Positions 23,489-35,351 of a stretch of DNA of 64,000 nucleotides are shown here, piece after piece; the first letter of the stretch is position 1, and the number at the start of each line of letters is the position of its first letter. The position numbers were made by a program, and so were the translations under genes. Source of the stretch: Blasia pusilla (taxonomy: Eukaryota; Marchantiophyta; Marchantiopsida; Blasiales); assembly GCA_050084515.1 (NCBI GenBank), contig CM114272.1:55676001-55740000 (forward strand). The letters run 5' to 3'. A model generated the notes under the pieces. The model made no database searches. It worked only from the letters and a program-made list of their open reading frames with translations, and was not told the origin of the DNA.

Positions 23489-24168
23489 AGAAGGTTGATG
23501 TCCTCATCAACGCAAACCTTATGAATGTTAAGTTCTGGGAAGCCGACCCCTTAACACTGAATCGCGTTCTGGTAGCTAACCCGCAATTCCTCTTTTGGCT
23601 TAAGTCTTAGGTTGTCGCTTGCAGCACTTAGACTTATTAGCTTCTTCTTTCTGATGAGCCTAGACTAGTTCTGCTGAACTAATCTAACTATCAAAATAAG
23701 CTCACTAAGTCGGCAACCTAACACTTCACTCACTATTTGTAAACAACCGCCTGTCTACCTAACCAACTCGTACTATTTTTGGGTCACTTGTACTCCACCT
23801 AGGCGCGTCACTAAGTTCAGTCATGCAACATGAATGAGATCACCACAAACCCCAAGACAAACTCATATGCCCCGCCGACGTTAGGGCGAGCCCAAATGCT
23901 AGTACTTCAACACTTGGTCCTGATCTAGATGCCTTATCTGAATACAAGCTCTCACCTCAAATACTCATTGTTCGGTCTCCTTGACTTACATCCTAAGCAT
24001 ATGAAGAACTACTCATTGCCTTGCACAAACCAAACTCAAAATTACAATACAAGCATCGAATCTCCAAATCCATGTCTTCTTTATTGCAACAACTGAACAT
24101 TTATAGTTACAACGGGTTATCGGCCCAAGCTTTCCGGTCACAAGTTATGTCCATTGCTTCACCATGTA
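23489..24168 (-). other. Chromovirus 3' untranslated internal region
   Basis: About 680 bp between the end of the chromodomain frame and the purine tract. No open frame or domain. Long non-coding stretches here are common in plant chromoviruses. Confidence 0.6.
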
Positions 24169-24985
24169 CTAACGCACGTGCCTTTCTTGCATCCATCTGA
24201 AGTCACGCAATGCTTCTTGCGCATGTTCTAGATCCGCCTCCGCAATCCAAGTCGCCTCTTTCACATGATAGCCTTTCCACTTGACCAAGTACTCGTACTT
24301 GGTGGCTCTACGTCTGGAACGCATAATGGTCTCAACCTCGAACTCTGGTTCATCATTTCTGATGATCGGTTGTGGTCTCAACATCCTCCTTCGCTCCGGA
24401 CGCACATTGTCTTGAAGATACTTCTTCAATAATGACACATGGAAAGTGGGTTGAATCTTGAACTCGTTTGGAAGCTCCAACATGTACACATCCTCAAACG
24501 GCTTTGCCTTGATCACGTACGGTCCAACATACTTGGCTGAAAATTTTGAGGAAAATTCCTCCGGAAGAGTGAGATTCTTAACACTCAACCACACTTGTTC
24601 CCCAACTTGGAAACTCACTTGGCGCCGACTTTTGTTAGCATGCTTTACGTACCTTAGTTGAGCCTTGGCGAGACTTTTCCTCGCTCGCTCTCGTCGTTCC
24701 TGCATTTCCACTAACAGACATTCCGCCGTTGCTTGACGAGTGTGTGTCGATGTATTGCCCTTCGAAAGAGATAAGTCAAGAGGCCCTTCTGGTTCTCTTT
24801 GATACGCCAGAAGAAACGGAGATTCTCCGGTTGCAAAATGCTTAGTCGAGTTGTAACAATACTCAGCCATACTTAACCACTTGGCCCAATCTCTTTGGTC
24901 CGCACTCACGTAATTTTGTAAGTATTGGTTTACGACCGAGTTTACTTTTTCCGTTTGCCCATCCGTTTGAGGATGGAAGGCCGTA
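24169..24985 (-). pseudogene. Chromovirus integrase C-terminus with chromodomain
   Basis: Open to the truncation point at 24985. It starts within TAFHPQTDGQTEKVN, the conserved integrase core segment that carries the catalytic Glu. It continues with the GKEF-like C-terminal fold (VGEQVWLSVKNL, KFSAKYVGPYVI, FHVSLLKKYL) and ends with a chromodomain that includes YEYLVKWKGYHVKEATWI. Chromodomains bind methylated histone H3 and target integration to heterochromatin. The frame itself is intact over 270 residues, so this insertion is younger than the M copies around it. Confidence 0.9.
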
Positions 24986-25180
24986 CTTTTCCAAAATATC
25001 CTCTTTTATCCACTTGATATCTTCCAAATTACCCCAACTACCCTAGCCACCAACCAAGACTACTTTTGCTTTTTATTAAAGCACCAACCTCATACCTTTA
25101 CTTTTATAAAGTCATATTTTATTAATTTCTTTTTTTCCTAAATTTGGGCCCGCATAAAGATCCGCATAAAAGAGGCACCA
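24986..25180. mobile_element. 1.3-kb LTR-like element, copy 3, middle piece
   Basis: Matches 28286-28457 of copy 2 (CCAAAATATCCTCTTTTA onward). It ends in GAGGCACCA, where element C is inserted; the repeat goes on at 35232 with ACCAT. Compared with the uninterrupted copies, the ACCA is doubled by the insertion of C. Confidence 0.8.
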
Positions 25181-25651
25181 TGTCGTGCGAATCCACATCG
25201 TCATACAACATACATCGCTGACATACCATACTCACATACATACATAACATAGACGAGAGTATCCACAAACACAAGTGTACCACAACTGAAATCCGTGAAA
25301 GACCTACTGTCATAAAACACGTTTACAATCACATACAATCGAGCCAAACCCACTCCACGATGGGAGAATCTAGGTCAAAGCTTATGGAAACACCATAGCC
25401 AAGAGCTCTACTCACTACCAAGGCTAACTCCCAACGCAACAGGCTCAACTCAAAGAATCGATTTGTTCTTTGAGTGCACTCCACCTTATATCCTCCAACC
25501 TAAGAGCGGGCCCTCTGGGAAAGTCACCCCAACCGAGTAACCCCCAACCCTATGTATGGAACCGCATCTCTACCAATCCACTACGGTCCTACATAAGGAA
25601 TGGCCTCTACTAGCACACCATACTCTCGACATAATCCGTATGGTCATGACA
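25181..25651 (-). repeat. 3' LTR of element C
   Basis: 471 bp, TGTCATGACC (25651) to CGCACGACA (25181). A candidate TATA box, GGATATAAGG, lies near 25492 on the minus strand. Its last 107 bp are repeated almost exactly just upstream at 25652-25759. The 5' LTR at 35128-35231 shares only the first 104 bp. Confidence 0.85.
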
Positions 25652-25768
25652 GTTGTCGTATGAATCCACATCGTCATACAACATACATCGTTGACATACC
25701 ATACTCACATACATACATAACATAGACGAGAGTATCCACAAACACAAGTGTACCACAACTCGCCCCCT
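25652..25768 (-). repeat. Pre-LTR copy of the LTR end and polypurine tract (element C)
   Basis: On the minus strand, AGGGGGCGAG (about 25759-25768) is followed by TGTGGTACACTTGTGTTTGT and about 107 bp ending ATACGACA, then two bases and the LTR start. It is nearly identical to the last 107 bp of this element's own LTR and clearly different from the matching repeats of A and D. Confidence 0.75.
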
Positions 25769-25932
25769 AATCTGGCGGTTAGGTCCCTCTAACTCCAGGT
25801 AGCCCTATACATCTACTACATGCTATACACCTTCTTGGGTGCCCGAATCGAGAAAGGCCGGGTGCTAGGTTGCCCCATCGTTAGTCGCACATCGTAATCC
25901 ATATCATGCAAAGATCAAGTCATCTACCTCTC

Positions 25933-27278
25933 CTAAGTACATTGAGGACAAACCCACCTTCCAAGAGGAACAACATCCAAACGTGGAGTCAAACACATCA
26001 TGTGCCAACCCCTAGAACACCGATCACACACCAACATACGGCTGCGTTGCAGAGACTCCACACAACATGCACCTCAAGCTAGCACGTATCATGGCTAAGT
26101 TTGGGTCAACAAGATTACCATCCACATTTGGAAGATGACATGGCGCACAATTACGCACATGGTCCTTCCAAACAACTCCATCACGACCCTCCAACATGAG
26201 AACTCCGAAGCTAACACCTCGCGACTCGTAAAAAATAGTGCGGCTTGCCGTAACATCCAACGTTGTCGGGCAATCGCTACAAATAGACATAGTCCCCACA
26301 TGGAACCTACGAATCGATGGTCGATAACCTCCACCTCGAATGGTTGCATACCGCAACGTATCCCTGTGTTGAGCAATGGCAAGATTCTCAAAGGTCTGTT
26401 GGCATAACTCTCCGAAAGAGCTCCGCTCGCGAGAACACACCCTCATCCACATCTCTCGGGTCATCAAGGTTCACCACCTCACTAGACTTCCGACAATTTT
26501 TCGCTGGCAAGTCGGATCTCGGCCATATAACAGTAAAAATAAGGTGAGAAGGAAGCCAAGGATGCTTGGCGATCGAACCTATACCCCATGGCTAACCATG
26601 GCAACCGAATATCCGGTCTCTAAGATGCCCTTCAGAGGCCATACTTGCGCAATGCCCTCTTCACCGCCTCGAACCACACGCTCAGCCAAACCATCCGCCT
26701 CTGGATGATCTCGAGACGTGGTCCGATGATCAATCAACGGCTTGTCACACAAGACCAAACTCACCCGAAACTCAGACTGGTGGTCGGTCAAGACTTCAGC
26801 TGGTGCACCAAAATGACTAAGCACTCTATCCAGAAACGCATACGCCGTTCCCTCACTCGCCTTGTCCGGTAATGCCACCAACTCAATCCACTTGGAGAAG
26901 TGCTCCACCATCACCAACACATATCGATGATATCGTACAATCAACGGTAACGGTCCCGCAAAGTCCACACTCCAACGGTAACCCAACCCCATAATAGGCA
27001 AGGGGTGTAATTGTGGTGTAGGGGCATTAAATGATGCCCTCACCCGGTCACAAACCATACAACGTGACACCAACTGCTCCACCTGAGTATGCATGCCACA
27101 ACACCAATACTGGCCAAGGAGTAAGCTACACGTACGGTTTACCCCAAAATGTCCCAACTCCTCATGGGCATGTCGCACAATGCGCTCTCTCTGACCCAAA
27201 TGTGGCACTACTCGTACTCTACCATCCTCCCACACGCGGAAAATATGTGTTCCCTCCAATCGATACCTCTTACCACGT
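25933..27278 (-). pseudogene. Element C integrase (main part) and PHD finger
   Basis: From 27278 down: H/C zinc-binding motif (HAHEELGHFGVNRTC, CMVCDRVRA), core with WSVDFAGPLP (first Asp) and EVLTDHQSEFR, where the usual DQGTEF is changed, and GLAERVV (Glu). A C-terminal region with frameshifts and GRDGVVWKDHVRNCAPCHL follows. The PHD finger (26071 to 25933) has RCMLCG, then after a frameshift VCDRCSRGWHMMCLTP and a complete end, GRWVCPQCT, before a TAG stop. This is the best-kept final Cys pair of the four PHD copies. The integrase N-terminus is at 28578-28760, beyond the nested insert. Confidence 0.85.
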
Positions 27279-28577
27279 TGTCGTGTCAAGAGCCTTTCTT
27301 CGAGCAAGGGCGGGCCTTCTAGCTGCGGTAGATACGGTCGATGCAAGGTGAACTCTCTAACAAGTTCTCCTTTTTCAATACAAAATTATGATGTACACTC
27401 TCCATTCTCTCACGATAGGTATCACAAATGGAAGTGCCGAGGCGATCACTTCTTCGTAACATCGGACCCCGAAACTCCTAACTATAAAATCCCTATAGAC
27501 TATTTTACGCTTGTACACGAGGAAGATAGCACAACTAGTGTTAAACCCTACTTGAGCAGGCCTATTGACATCCATGGATCACTATATAAGGACATACAAA
27601 GTACAATCCCATGTCCTTCCATATGTGACGATAGGAAGGATTACCGGAGTTGGAGATTGCATGACCCGGTTCATGAACGCCTCCCCAAAGTGATAAACTA
27701 AATACCGAGTGAACCAGTGCCTATCTACAAAGAATACCTTGACATGGTATGGATTGAGGAAAGGAAAGTCGGGCACAACTCGTGCTCCGCCCCTATCCAT
27801 GCTTGCCATACATTCTCTACTCTCCTCAAGAATGGGTTTTGGCGGAGTTATTCTCCCAAGAGGGATAATCCACTCTCATTGGGAAAGTAACAAGCCAAAA
27901 CATCCGCTATTTCAGTATGACTAAACTCCTCTAAGGTGACAAACCTCTCATCTCCACACACACACATACACACACTCACACACACACACACACCACACTC
28001 TAGAAATCTCTCGAAGGTTAGACTATGGTCAAGTTACTCTCCCAAGAGGGGTGATCCACTCTCATTGGAAGAGCAAGCAATCCCAAAGCCATACACTCAA
28101 GAGAGACGCGAGAGACTCAAGATGTGGAATAGAAGGTGATGAACCCTTGAAGGTCCCTCCTCTTTATATCCTCACAAGGGATCCACAAGAGTATGAAATA
28201 GAGCTTATCTTATCTTGTGCCACATGGCTTCCTCTCAAGGCTTAGCCAATCACATTTTGACACAAGTAGATTTCCTCTTATCTCTTCCAAAATATCCTCT
28301 TTTACCCACATGATATTTTCCAAATTACCCCAACTAACCTAGCCACCAACCAAGACTACTTTTGTTTTTCATTAAAGCAACTACTTTACTTTTATAAAGT
28401 CATCTTTTATTTATTACCTCCATTTCCTAAAGTTGGGCCCGCATAAAAGAGGCACCATAAAGAGGTTTAAACATAAGAATCTCCTTTTTCTAAGCCAATT
28501 TACTTAATACTAATTTAACTCTATCTAACACTTAATGACGAAGGAGTTTACACACTGGTTGATTTTACTATATGACA
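27279..28577. mobile_element. 1.3-kb LTR-like non-coding element, copy 2
   Basis: 1,299 bp from TGTCG to ATGACA. The flanks are ACGT (27275-27278) and ATGT (28578-28581), a likely 4-bp duplication with one C-to-T change. It splits the integrase frame of element C between an AKERDRVLQ segment and an RGKRYRLEGTH segment that are adjacent in element D. A TATA-like TATATAAGG lies at about 27582 on the plus strand. CA-repeat tracts occur at 27957-27998. No protein is encoded. Confidence 0.8.
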
Positions 28578-30310
28578 ATGTTGAAGAACACGGTCTCGCT
28601 CCTTGGCACTCACTATGCCTGGCATCCTACTGGTCCGTAGGAACTCCAACACCAACGCATCATCATGAATATCACGCTGATCCGTACCACCATCTCCAAC
28701 CTTAGGATCTGAAGGCTGGCCATCTACCCTCTGAGTAGAGTAAGATATCATGTGGTCCTCCATACTAGAGTCCACCCCTAACCAACATAAAAAGACGGAT
28801 GCATGCCAACCTGGCACCATCTCCTCATCAACCTCGCCATGCCATCTAGCCCTAGTTGTATCCTCTTGGCTAGTACATGGGTTCCTACTCAACCCATCAG
28901 CATCAAGGTTGGCAACTCCAGGTCTATGTACCACCTGGAAGTCATACTCCTGTAAGATAAGAGCCCACCGTGCAAACTTCCCTGTAAGCTTGTCCGACTC
29001 CATCAACCACTTGAGCGGTTGGTGATCAATAACAAGGGTAAATTGGGTGCCAAACAAGTAACACCTAAAGCGTGCCACAGCCCACACTACTGCCAAGCAC
29101 TCTCCCTCATATGAACTATAGCGCGACTCCGCTGCATTATTCGAACGACTTGCATAGGCCACCACAAACTCCATGTGCTCATCATCATGTTGTGTCAACA
29201 CCGCTCCAAGTCCCAACCTACTCCAATCGATTAGTGTGTAATCGAAATGGGCGCCCTCGATAGGTCTCCTCAAGATAGGCGCCGCCACCAACTGGGCCTT
29301 AAGCTCCACAAAAGCTCTCTCCTGATCATCTCCCCAGTGCCACTCTTGATCTGATTTCAGCAATTGGTTCAAAGGCTTTGCCATAGCACTAAATCCCTTC
29401 ACATACCTCCGATAGTAGTTCGCCAATCCCATGAATGCTCGAACTCTACTCACATCTACCGGACGCGGAATAAGTGCAATAGCCTCCACCTTTGCTTTGA
29501 ACTCCCAAACCACTGGATAGATCACATGACCCAAGTACTCAACATCCTCATGGAAGAACTTACACTTTCCTGGATGCAAACGTAGACCATGAGCTTTCAA
29601 CCGCTCAAACACCATCTGCAAATGTATCGATGCTCCTCCACCGTGTTTCCTGAACACCAAGATATCATCAATGTAACACCGAACAAAATCCAACCCTGCT
29701 AGGATCCCGTCCATCACTCTTTGAAACTCGGCAGGTGCATTCTTCAACCCAAAGGGTAAGAATTTCCATTGGTACAAACAATCCTTGATGAGAGTTGACA
29801 CCCCAAAATCTTTGTCTTGGCCTTGTCACTCTCCCGAATCGGCAATTGATGGTATCTGCCCGAAGATCAAAGTATCTGAAAATCTTTGCCTGTCCCACCA
29901 CATCAAAGATCTCCTCAGGTGTAGGCATGGCATACCTATCGGCCTTGGTTTGCCGATTGATAGGACGGTAATCTCCACACATCCGCCTATCCGTGTAGTT
30001 GCCATGCATACCCTTTTTAGCGAGCATGACAAAGTGGGCGATGCATACTACTCCATCCACAACTCCACTAATTCAGCCTCCAAAAGGTCCAACATCCTAC
30101 TCTGAATCAAGTCCCTCTCCATATCACTCTATCGGTAGGGACGACGGAAGATTGGCGTATCACTAGCCAAATCAATCCGTACACCGGGTCCAACCAGAGA
30201 ACCCAACTCCTTCATGCTAAAGGCAAAACCACTCCTATAAGCACGTAGGAAGGCGTGTCAGCGTCATTTCTCACCTCCCGTAAGCTTGGGCCCAAGTAAT
30301 GGCTCCCAAG
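28578..30310 (-). pseudogene. Element C reverse transcriptase, RNase H and integrase start
   Basis: The longest piece is a frame from 29801 down, about 400 residues. It starts in the reverse transcriptase palm (FLPFGLKNAPAEFQ, CYIDDILVF), then LGHVIYPVVWE, the thumb, and RNase H with YTLIDWSRLGLGAV, RYSSYEGECLAVVW, IDHQPLKWLMESD and NLDADGLSRNP. It ends in the integrase start (DRVLQH) at the nested insert. The reverse transcriptase fingers (30310-29800) are frameshifted but show the RRMCGDYRPINRQTKADRY block. The RNase H Asp-Glu-Asp-Asp set appears complete. Confidence 0.9.
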
Positions 30311-31640
30311 TCTCCTCCACTGGCACACTAGAGGGAGAGGACGATGCCATTGGCTCCTACGCAACCCCCTCACAAGATGGTACACCCTTAGCTACACCAT
30401 CATCTCGAGCAAATAACTCCTCCACCAAAGATGAGCAACCAACTCCACATGCCCAGCCATTACATCCCATTTACTCCAAGGATGCAAAATACTACTCTCT
30501 CTCCCCCAGCCGATGCCTCTACCGCCCCGGTAGCCATCAAGCTCATTACAAGGGGTGGAAGACCCAGACATAGTCCGAAGTCGTATTTGCTCGCCATACC
30601 AAGACTCAAAATCCAAGTCAAACAATTAAGGTCCATGGCCTGACCCAACACATGACGTCGTGAAGCCTCGAAATAGAAGAAACCGCTGTCACACCAAGAG
30701 CAAATCCCCATCGACGCTCTCTCTCATCAGCGTTAGGCTCCACCAATGCCGCACATGAGAATCCCATACAAGCCCCGGACCACCTTCCTCGTAGGCATGT
30801 GACGAGGAAAACTCACAAATGTGGGTAGTGCCATCCTAGGTGGCCCACACGGTTCACCACGCCATGGGTGACCGATCAATAACCCTCACCACTTGAGAAA
30901 GTCGCCCAAGATTCAAGATACTATCCACTTTGAAGGCGAGGATCCGCCAGACCGCATCATATGCTCGACGTAGAACCTCCCTAGGCAACAAGTTTATCCA
31001 CCACAAGCGTGGGCGATGTGCACTGAGCCAACTCATTTGCATCCAACAACACTGCTTTGGTCCAATCCAAGACCACACCTCATGAACACTCGCCATCATC
31101 CGGTCCGAAAGTGTCACCCAACAATGGAATATTCTCGAATGTAAGCTAGAGCACGTGCTCGATGAACTGAAGATGTCGTAACACCCGTAACATCTCCCAA
31201 AACAATCGAGACCTAGGGTCATGTAATCCCTCACCACGACCAAAGACGTGTATGACCCCGACATGGCCATCCAACAATCACCAAATCCACAGGACCAACC
31301 CTCTCAAGGTCCCGCGCTTCAACAATGCAATGTGTGATGGTAAAGCACGCTGGTACCCACGAATAGCTGATGTCGGCAACAACTCAGGGTATCTCCGCAT
31401 CAACTGACCAATATGTCGAGATGAGACTCTTTGGGCCATCTCATCTCGCTCCACATACACGTATCTCCTGACAGAATACCGTCTGCAACATCAGACCAAA
31501 CCAGTGCTAATCCCACCAAAGAGATCTAACACACAAATACCCTCCGGCGGATCTTTGCCATACAATGGGTGTAGTATCCAAAGGGGATAACCTAATGGAC
31601 CTGAAGTAGGAGTCCGCCATGGGGCCTCCTCTTCCTCGTG
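30311..31640 (-). pseudogene. Element C cytosine-5 methyltransferase and linker
   Basis: From 31640 down: motif I ICVLDLFGGISTGL (Val at 31532), YVYVERDEMAQRV, and ISYSW-like remnants of the middle part. A HRPRLWWINLLP motif VIII equivalent lies near 31000-30960, and the end reads EASRRHVLGQAMDLNCLTW near 30660-30600. The middle with motif IV is frameshifted and its Pro-Cys-Gln is not readable as such. The order and spacing match element D. Confidence 0.75.
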
Positions 31641-31899
31641 AGGTATAATGACCTCACACCAAGCCTCCTGCACTAGACGATCAGCCTCTTGCCGTAGTGC
31701 ACCGCCTGAACTCCAAAGTGGCACATCCAACGATGAGGATTCCTTTGCTGCAAAAATAGGGACCTCCTCTTTCTCCTCATGCAGGAGAATCCATAGCGTA
31801 AAACATTACCCTCCAAAAGTCTCTGGCCAAGTGACTACTCCACTAAAACCAGACCCACAGATGCCAACATGTTGGGGAAGACCCTCTGGTGGAGCCCCA

Positions 31900-32740
31900 T
31901 AAATAAATCTCACAGAACTTGGCTCATACGTCCATCCCCGGACTGCCAACCAGGTCTCAGAAGACGCTGTCTCACCCAGAATCCATCTGAAAACCCATCG
32001 GGTACAATCATCGCTCCTCCAACTAGTACATCATACGACTCGGCCGATGTGACTATCGCAGATACTCCCAACCGGGAGCTATCGATCGCATGATCTGGTC
32101 TCAATCAGAAAACTTCTCACGTATCATGAATTGAAACCTATCATTGGCTCCTCCTAGTGATGTTTGAATCTGGAATGGGCAAGGCTCAAGCTCGACCTCC
32201 GAATACCCAAACCAATACATGCCGCCTTTCCCAACATCAAGGTTGGGCACCGAGTCTAACAAGACTCTATATGGTCTATACACCTATCTGTAGGACTCAC
32301 CAATCGGAAGATCCCACTCCGGTTGTCCAACATACATACACCAGGTGTAAGCCTCTCACGATCAATGGTGGCCGGGCCGGTAATGCATCCATCTTCGCCA
32401 CGCGCCGCTCGCTAAGTAGCACCGGGTACTCAATGCTACTCGACATAGAGGGTCGCTCCACCGCAACACCCTCATCCACCTCAACACGTGTAGCAAGATA
32501 GCACCCCACGTTCACACAACTTGGTCGCTAATCGAAATACAAGAGCTAAATCAACTCCTAAAGCCATCACTCCGTGGCTGAAAATAATGGGGATCCCAAC
32601 ACGAAGTTGCCATCCCGCACTCTTTGCATTGATGCCGCATCCGTGTCTACTACACGCGTGATGTAGATGCCTCGTCCCCACTGTCGGCTCAATAGGTCGC
32701 GAGGAACCATGGATGGAGTCCTAAGCACCTCAGACAACAA
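31900..32740 (-). pseudogene. Element C aspartic protease region
   Basis: From 32740 down: a degraded lead-in, then the active site LLDSVPNLDVGKG near 32250. Asp-Ser is kept but the following Gly-Ala is lost to a frameshift. The flap-side block ELEPCPFQIQTSLGGA follows, then the spacer towards the methyltransferase with a VGGAMIVPDGFS equivalent. It matches elements D, E and F in order. Confidence 0.75.
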
Positions 32741-32899
32741 GAATGACTGGGAAGCCTAGCTCGCCTCCCCACCTCACCCCTCTGTGGGTCCAACTCACAA
32801 GAGCACCGCAGGTGGCTCTAACGCTTTCGAGTGGCTCCTCTCAGAATCGCAGTTGATGCCTCAACTTTGTCCGCACTCGCCATATAAGAGAGATCATCC

Positions 32900-34400
32900 C
32901 CTCCATAAGAGGTGGAAGCCCTGCTCCCGAACCTGATCTATGCTTTGGATACCGACCATAGTAGCCAACTCGCTCCAATCTGCTCAATCTCGGCACCATA
33001 GTCGATCAGGTGTCATAGTGGTAGGGGTAGCCACCGTAGGCTCTCCAACCACTGGTCCACCTCTACCACCCCTACCACCTCTACCACCTCGGCCTCTCGG
33101 AGCTACTCCACCACGGCCACGGCCTGATCTCAACTCTAGATGGAGATCAAAGCAACGCTCTCGAGGATGACCTAGTCTCCCGCAATGATCACACTGAGTT
33201 GGGGCCGACTGAGGCCCATCCTCCAAAGTCCGTCTCCTATCCTCTTGGGGACAAAACTTCCTAACATGATCACCTCCACATGTCCAACATGACTGTCCTT
33301 GTTGCGCGGCAGCAAATGAAGGCAATGGTCTCTGCACAAATGTCCCTCTAGGACTTGACTGAGGTCAAGTGTACCCCCCACGACTCCCACTACTACTACC
33401 ACCACCACTACTACGAGACTGTGAGGTGGGCGGCTGAACCCGAGAAGTAGTAGTTGTATCCCTACTGAATGCGGATGTCACCACTCTCTCCTTCATCATG
33501 TTAAGCTCAATCTTCTCAGATAGAGCAAACACATGGGTCAATGTGGGTGAATCATCACTCATAAGAGTAGCATCACGTATCCTACGGCGCAAATCTCTGT
33601 CCAAGATCCCATACCAAAACTGGACTGCCTGATCCTTAGTCACACCTAGGTAATCGAAATCAAGCGTCGATACGAAAGTGTATGCCTCACTTAAGACTCT
33701 CACTAGTCTTTCGCTCAAAGTCCTGAAGATTCCTCAACTTCTCCGTCTTCACTCCTCGATAGTTCTTCTTCAACCTCTTGAAGAACTCTCGCAATGGTGA
33801 ACGATGGTGTGGCACTAGTACCCCACTAGTACCTCCACCTTTGGTACCCCCACTCCGGCTCGCACTGCACCACTCAAAGTCGGGTTGGCTAGCATAGTAG
33901 GAGCACTACTACCAATACCACCATGGGTGATAGACACATAGCCTGGAGACCAATATTGTCTCCATGCCTCAATCTCAACAACATGGTCCTTCCTAAACTC
34001 ATGGTAATCATCCATGGGTGGTCCTTCCAAGTCTTTGAAACAACCCTTCCAAGCCAAGAAGGGTGTAAACAACGCGTGCGTTCGCAACATCCGCATATCA
34101 CACCACGTATCAAACTCCCGCATGAAGTCCTCAAACTCAATGGTGCCCATTGCACCGAGTATCGTCGTGGGCCCTTCATGGCCCCATATCCACCGTCCAT
34201 GTCCCAAATCAATGGAGCGCAACACTCGATAACAACGTAGAAGACTCGGTGTTTGGAACACCCTCGTCCTCCTCTTCATCAACCGTCGGAAGTGGAAAAG
34301 GTATCCGATACCTAAATCCACTCCGTGTGAAACCACCACTGTCCGCACCACGGTCCCCAATCAGACCACCCGACAACTCCGTGATGACCAACGCCGATGC
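32900..34400 (-). pseudogene. Element C Gag with two zinc knuckles and an RGG box
   Basis: From 34400 down: the capsid-like region with GTIEFEDFMREFDTWCD and DDYHEFRKDHVVEIEAW, then a frame (33718-33365) with FWYGILDRDLRRRIRDAT. The nucleocapsid part (33337-32984) has CWTCGGDHVRKFC (CX2CX3HX4C) and CDHCGRLGHPRERC (CX2CX4HX4C). These are followed by an Arg-Gly-Gly repeat of about 25 residues, encoded by a visible TACCACC-type repeat at 33058-33115. Both knuckles are intact. RGG boxes add RNA binding. It is split into three frames. Confidence 0.85.
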
Positions 34401-35231
34401 CGCACCACCACCAAATTACCAAGTGACGTCGATGTCGCTATACTATTCTAGCTCTACTAGCTATGGGTGTAGGCAACCTAACTTGTCATCACCACAAGAA
34501 GTCTCCCACAGTCTACTCGTCATCACTCCAGCCTCACTACCGGTAGCACACAGGAGTAACACTACTCTGGAAATCAGCGTCAACCCTAACAATGGGCGCG
34601 CAAGCAAGAAGCACGATGGAGGGGATCCAAACACAAGAAGTCCAACGACAACCCTCCAACTGCAAATGGAAATCAAGGTAACACAATCCACCAAACGTGG
34701 TGCCCCTGAATCCACAAAACCCACCACACAATTCTAACGCAATAGCTACTCCGCCGCGGGTCGATGACGTGCTAGTCGAACTCGCTCTGCTGAAAATATC
34801 ACTTGCATGGAGAGGCTACACTCTACTATGCGCTAGAGGCACATCAACCAAAAACCTGAGATGCATAAAGCGCCTAACACATCTCCAAACAGCACCAAAT
34901 GAGCTACAATGATGCAGACATGGCATAGTTAAGAACTCAGCAGATTAAGCGTCCTCCGGTCGAGAATAGCCCAAAGATGGGTGACCAGTTATGCAAAACT
35001 CAAATCCCAAATCCTGCAAAAATTGCCTCACGCCCAAGCAAGCAAGCTTGCTTGCTTGCTCCTTGCTCCTTACTCCGCCTCTCACGCCCACTCGCCCCGA
35101 GCTACCACGAGTTGCCTCGAAGCCTCTAACCCTATGTATGGAACCGCATCTCTACCAATCCACTACGGTCCTACATAAATGGCCTCTACTAGCACACCAT
35201 ACTCTACGACATAATCCGTATGGTCATGACA
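34401..35231 (-). other. Element C leader and remnant 5' LTR
   Basis: 35128-35231 matches the first 104 bp of the 3' LTR; the rest of the 5' LTR and any primer site are deleted. 34401-35127 is leader without a recognisable gene. Antisense frames here show no domain. It contains a 24-bp perfect palindrome at 35035-35058. Confidence 0.7.
35035..35058. repeat. 24-bp perfect palindrome
   Basis: CAAGCAAGCAAG followed by its exact complement CTTGCTTGCTTG, centred on AAGCTT, in the leader of element C near the deleted 5' LTR. It could be chance from CAAG repeats or a dimerisation-type hairpin. Confidence 0.9.
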
Positions 35232-35351
35232 ACCATAATGAGGTTTAAACACGGTAATTTCCTTTTTCTAAGCTAATTTACTTAATTCTAATAAAACTCT
35301 ATCTAACACTTAATGAGGAAGGAGTTTACACAGTGGCTGCTTTTACTATAC
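35232..35351. mobile_element. 1.3-kb LTR-like element, copy 3, last piece
   Basis: Resumes with ACCATAATGAGGTTTAAAC and runs to TTTTACTATACG, matching 28452-28575 of copy 2. The final ACA is lost at the junction with element F. Confidence 0.8.

Larger units (their letters stand above)
22445..24985 (-). mobile_element. 5'-truncated chromovirus (Ty3/gypsy with chromodomain)
   Basis: Minus strand: integrase C-terminal half with chromodomain, a 690-bp non-coding stretch, polypurine tract and a complete 3' LTR. Everything upstream in sense (Gag through most of integrase) is gone, together with about 270 bp of the host repeat around 24985. It is a family separate from the M elements: its LTR matches the partial LTR at 3785-4741, which carries the tRNA-Met primer site. 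Confidence 0.85.
25181..35231 (-). mobile_element. M-family Ty3/gypsy element C, complete insertion
   Basis: 10,051 bp with both ends present. On the minus strand it starts TGTCATGACC (35231) and ends GCACGACA (25181). The flanks are ACCA at 25177-25180 and ACCA at 35232-35235, and the host repeat is continuous across the site when compared with copy 2 at 28450-28460. It contains leader, Gag, protease, methyltransferase, reverse transcriptase, RNase H, integrase and PHD. A 1.3-kb LTR-like insert lies in the integrase. The 5' LTR has lost most of its length by deletion. Confidence 0.9.

Noticed and set aside
27957-27998. CA-rich repeated tract, possible array
   Set aside because: Simple microsatellite within the 1.3-kb LTR-like element, not a CRISPR or other array.
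34150-34737. 195-codon plus-strand open frame
   Set aside because: Antisense to Gag and leader of element C; biased composition only.
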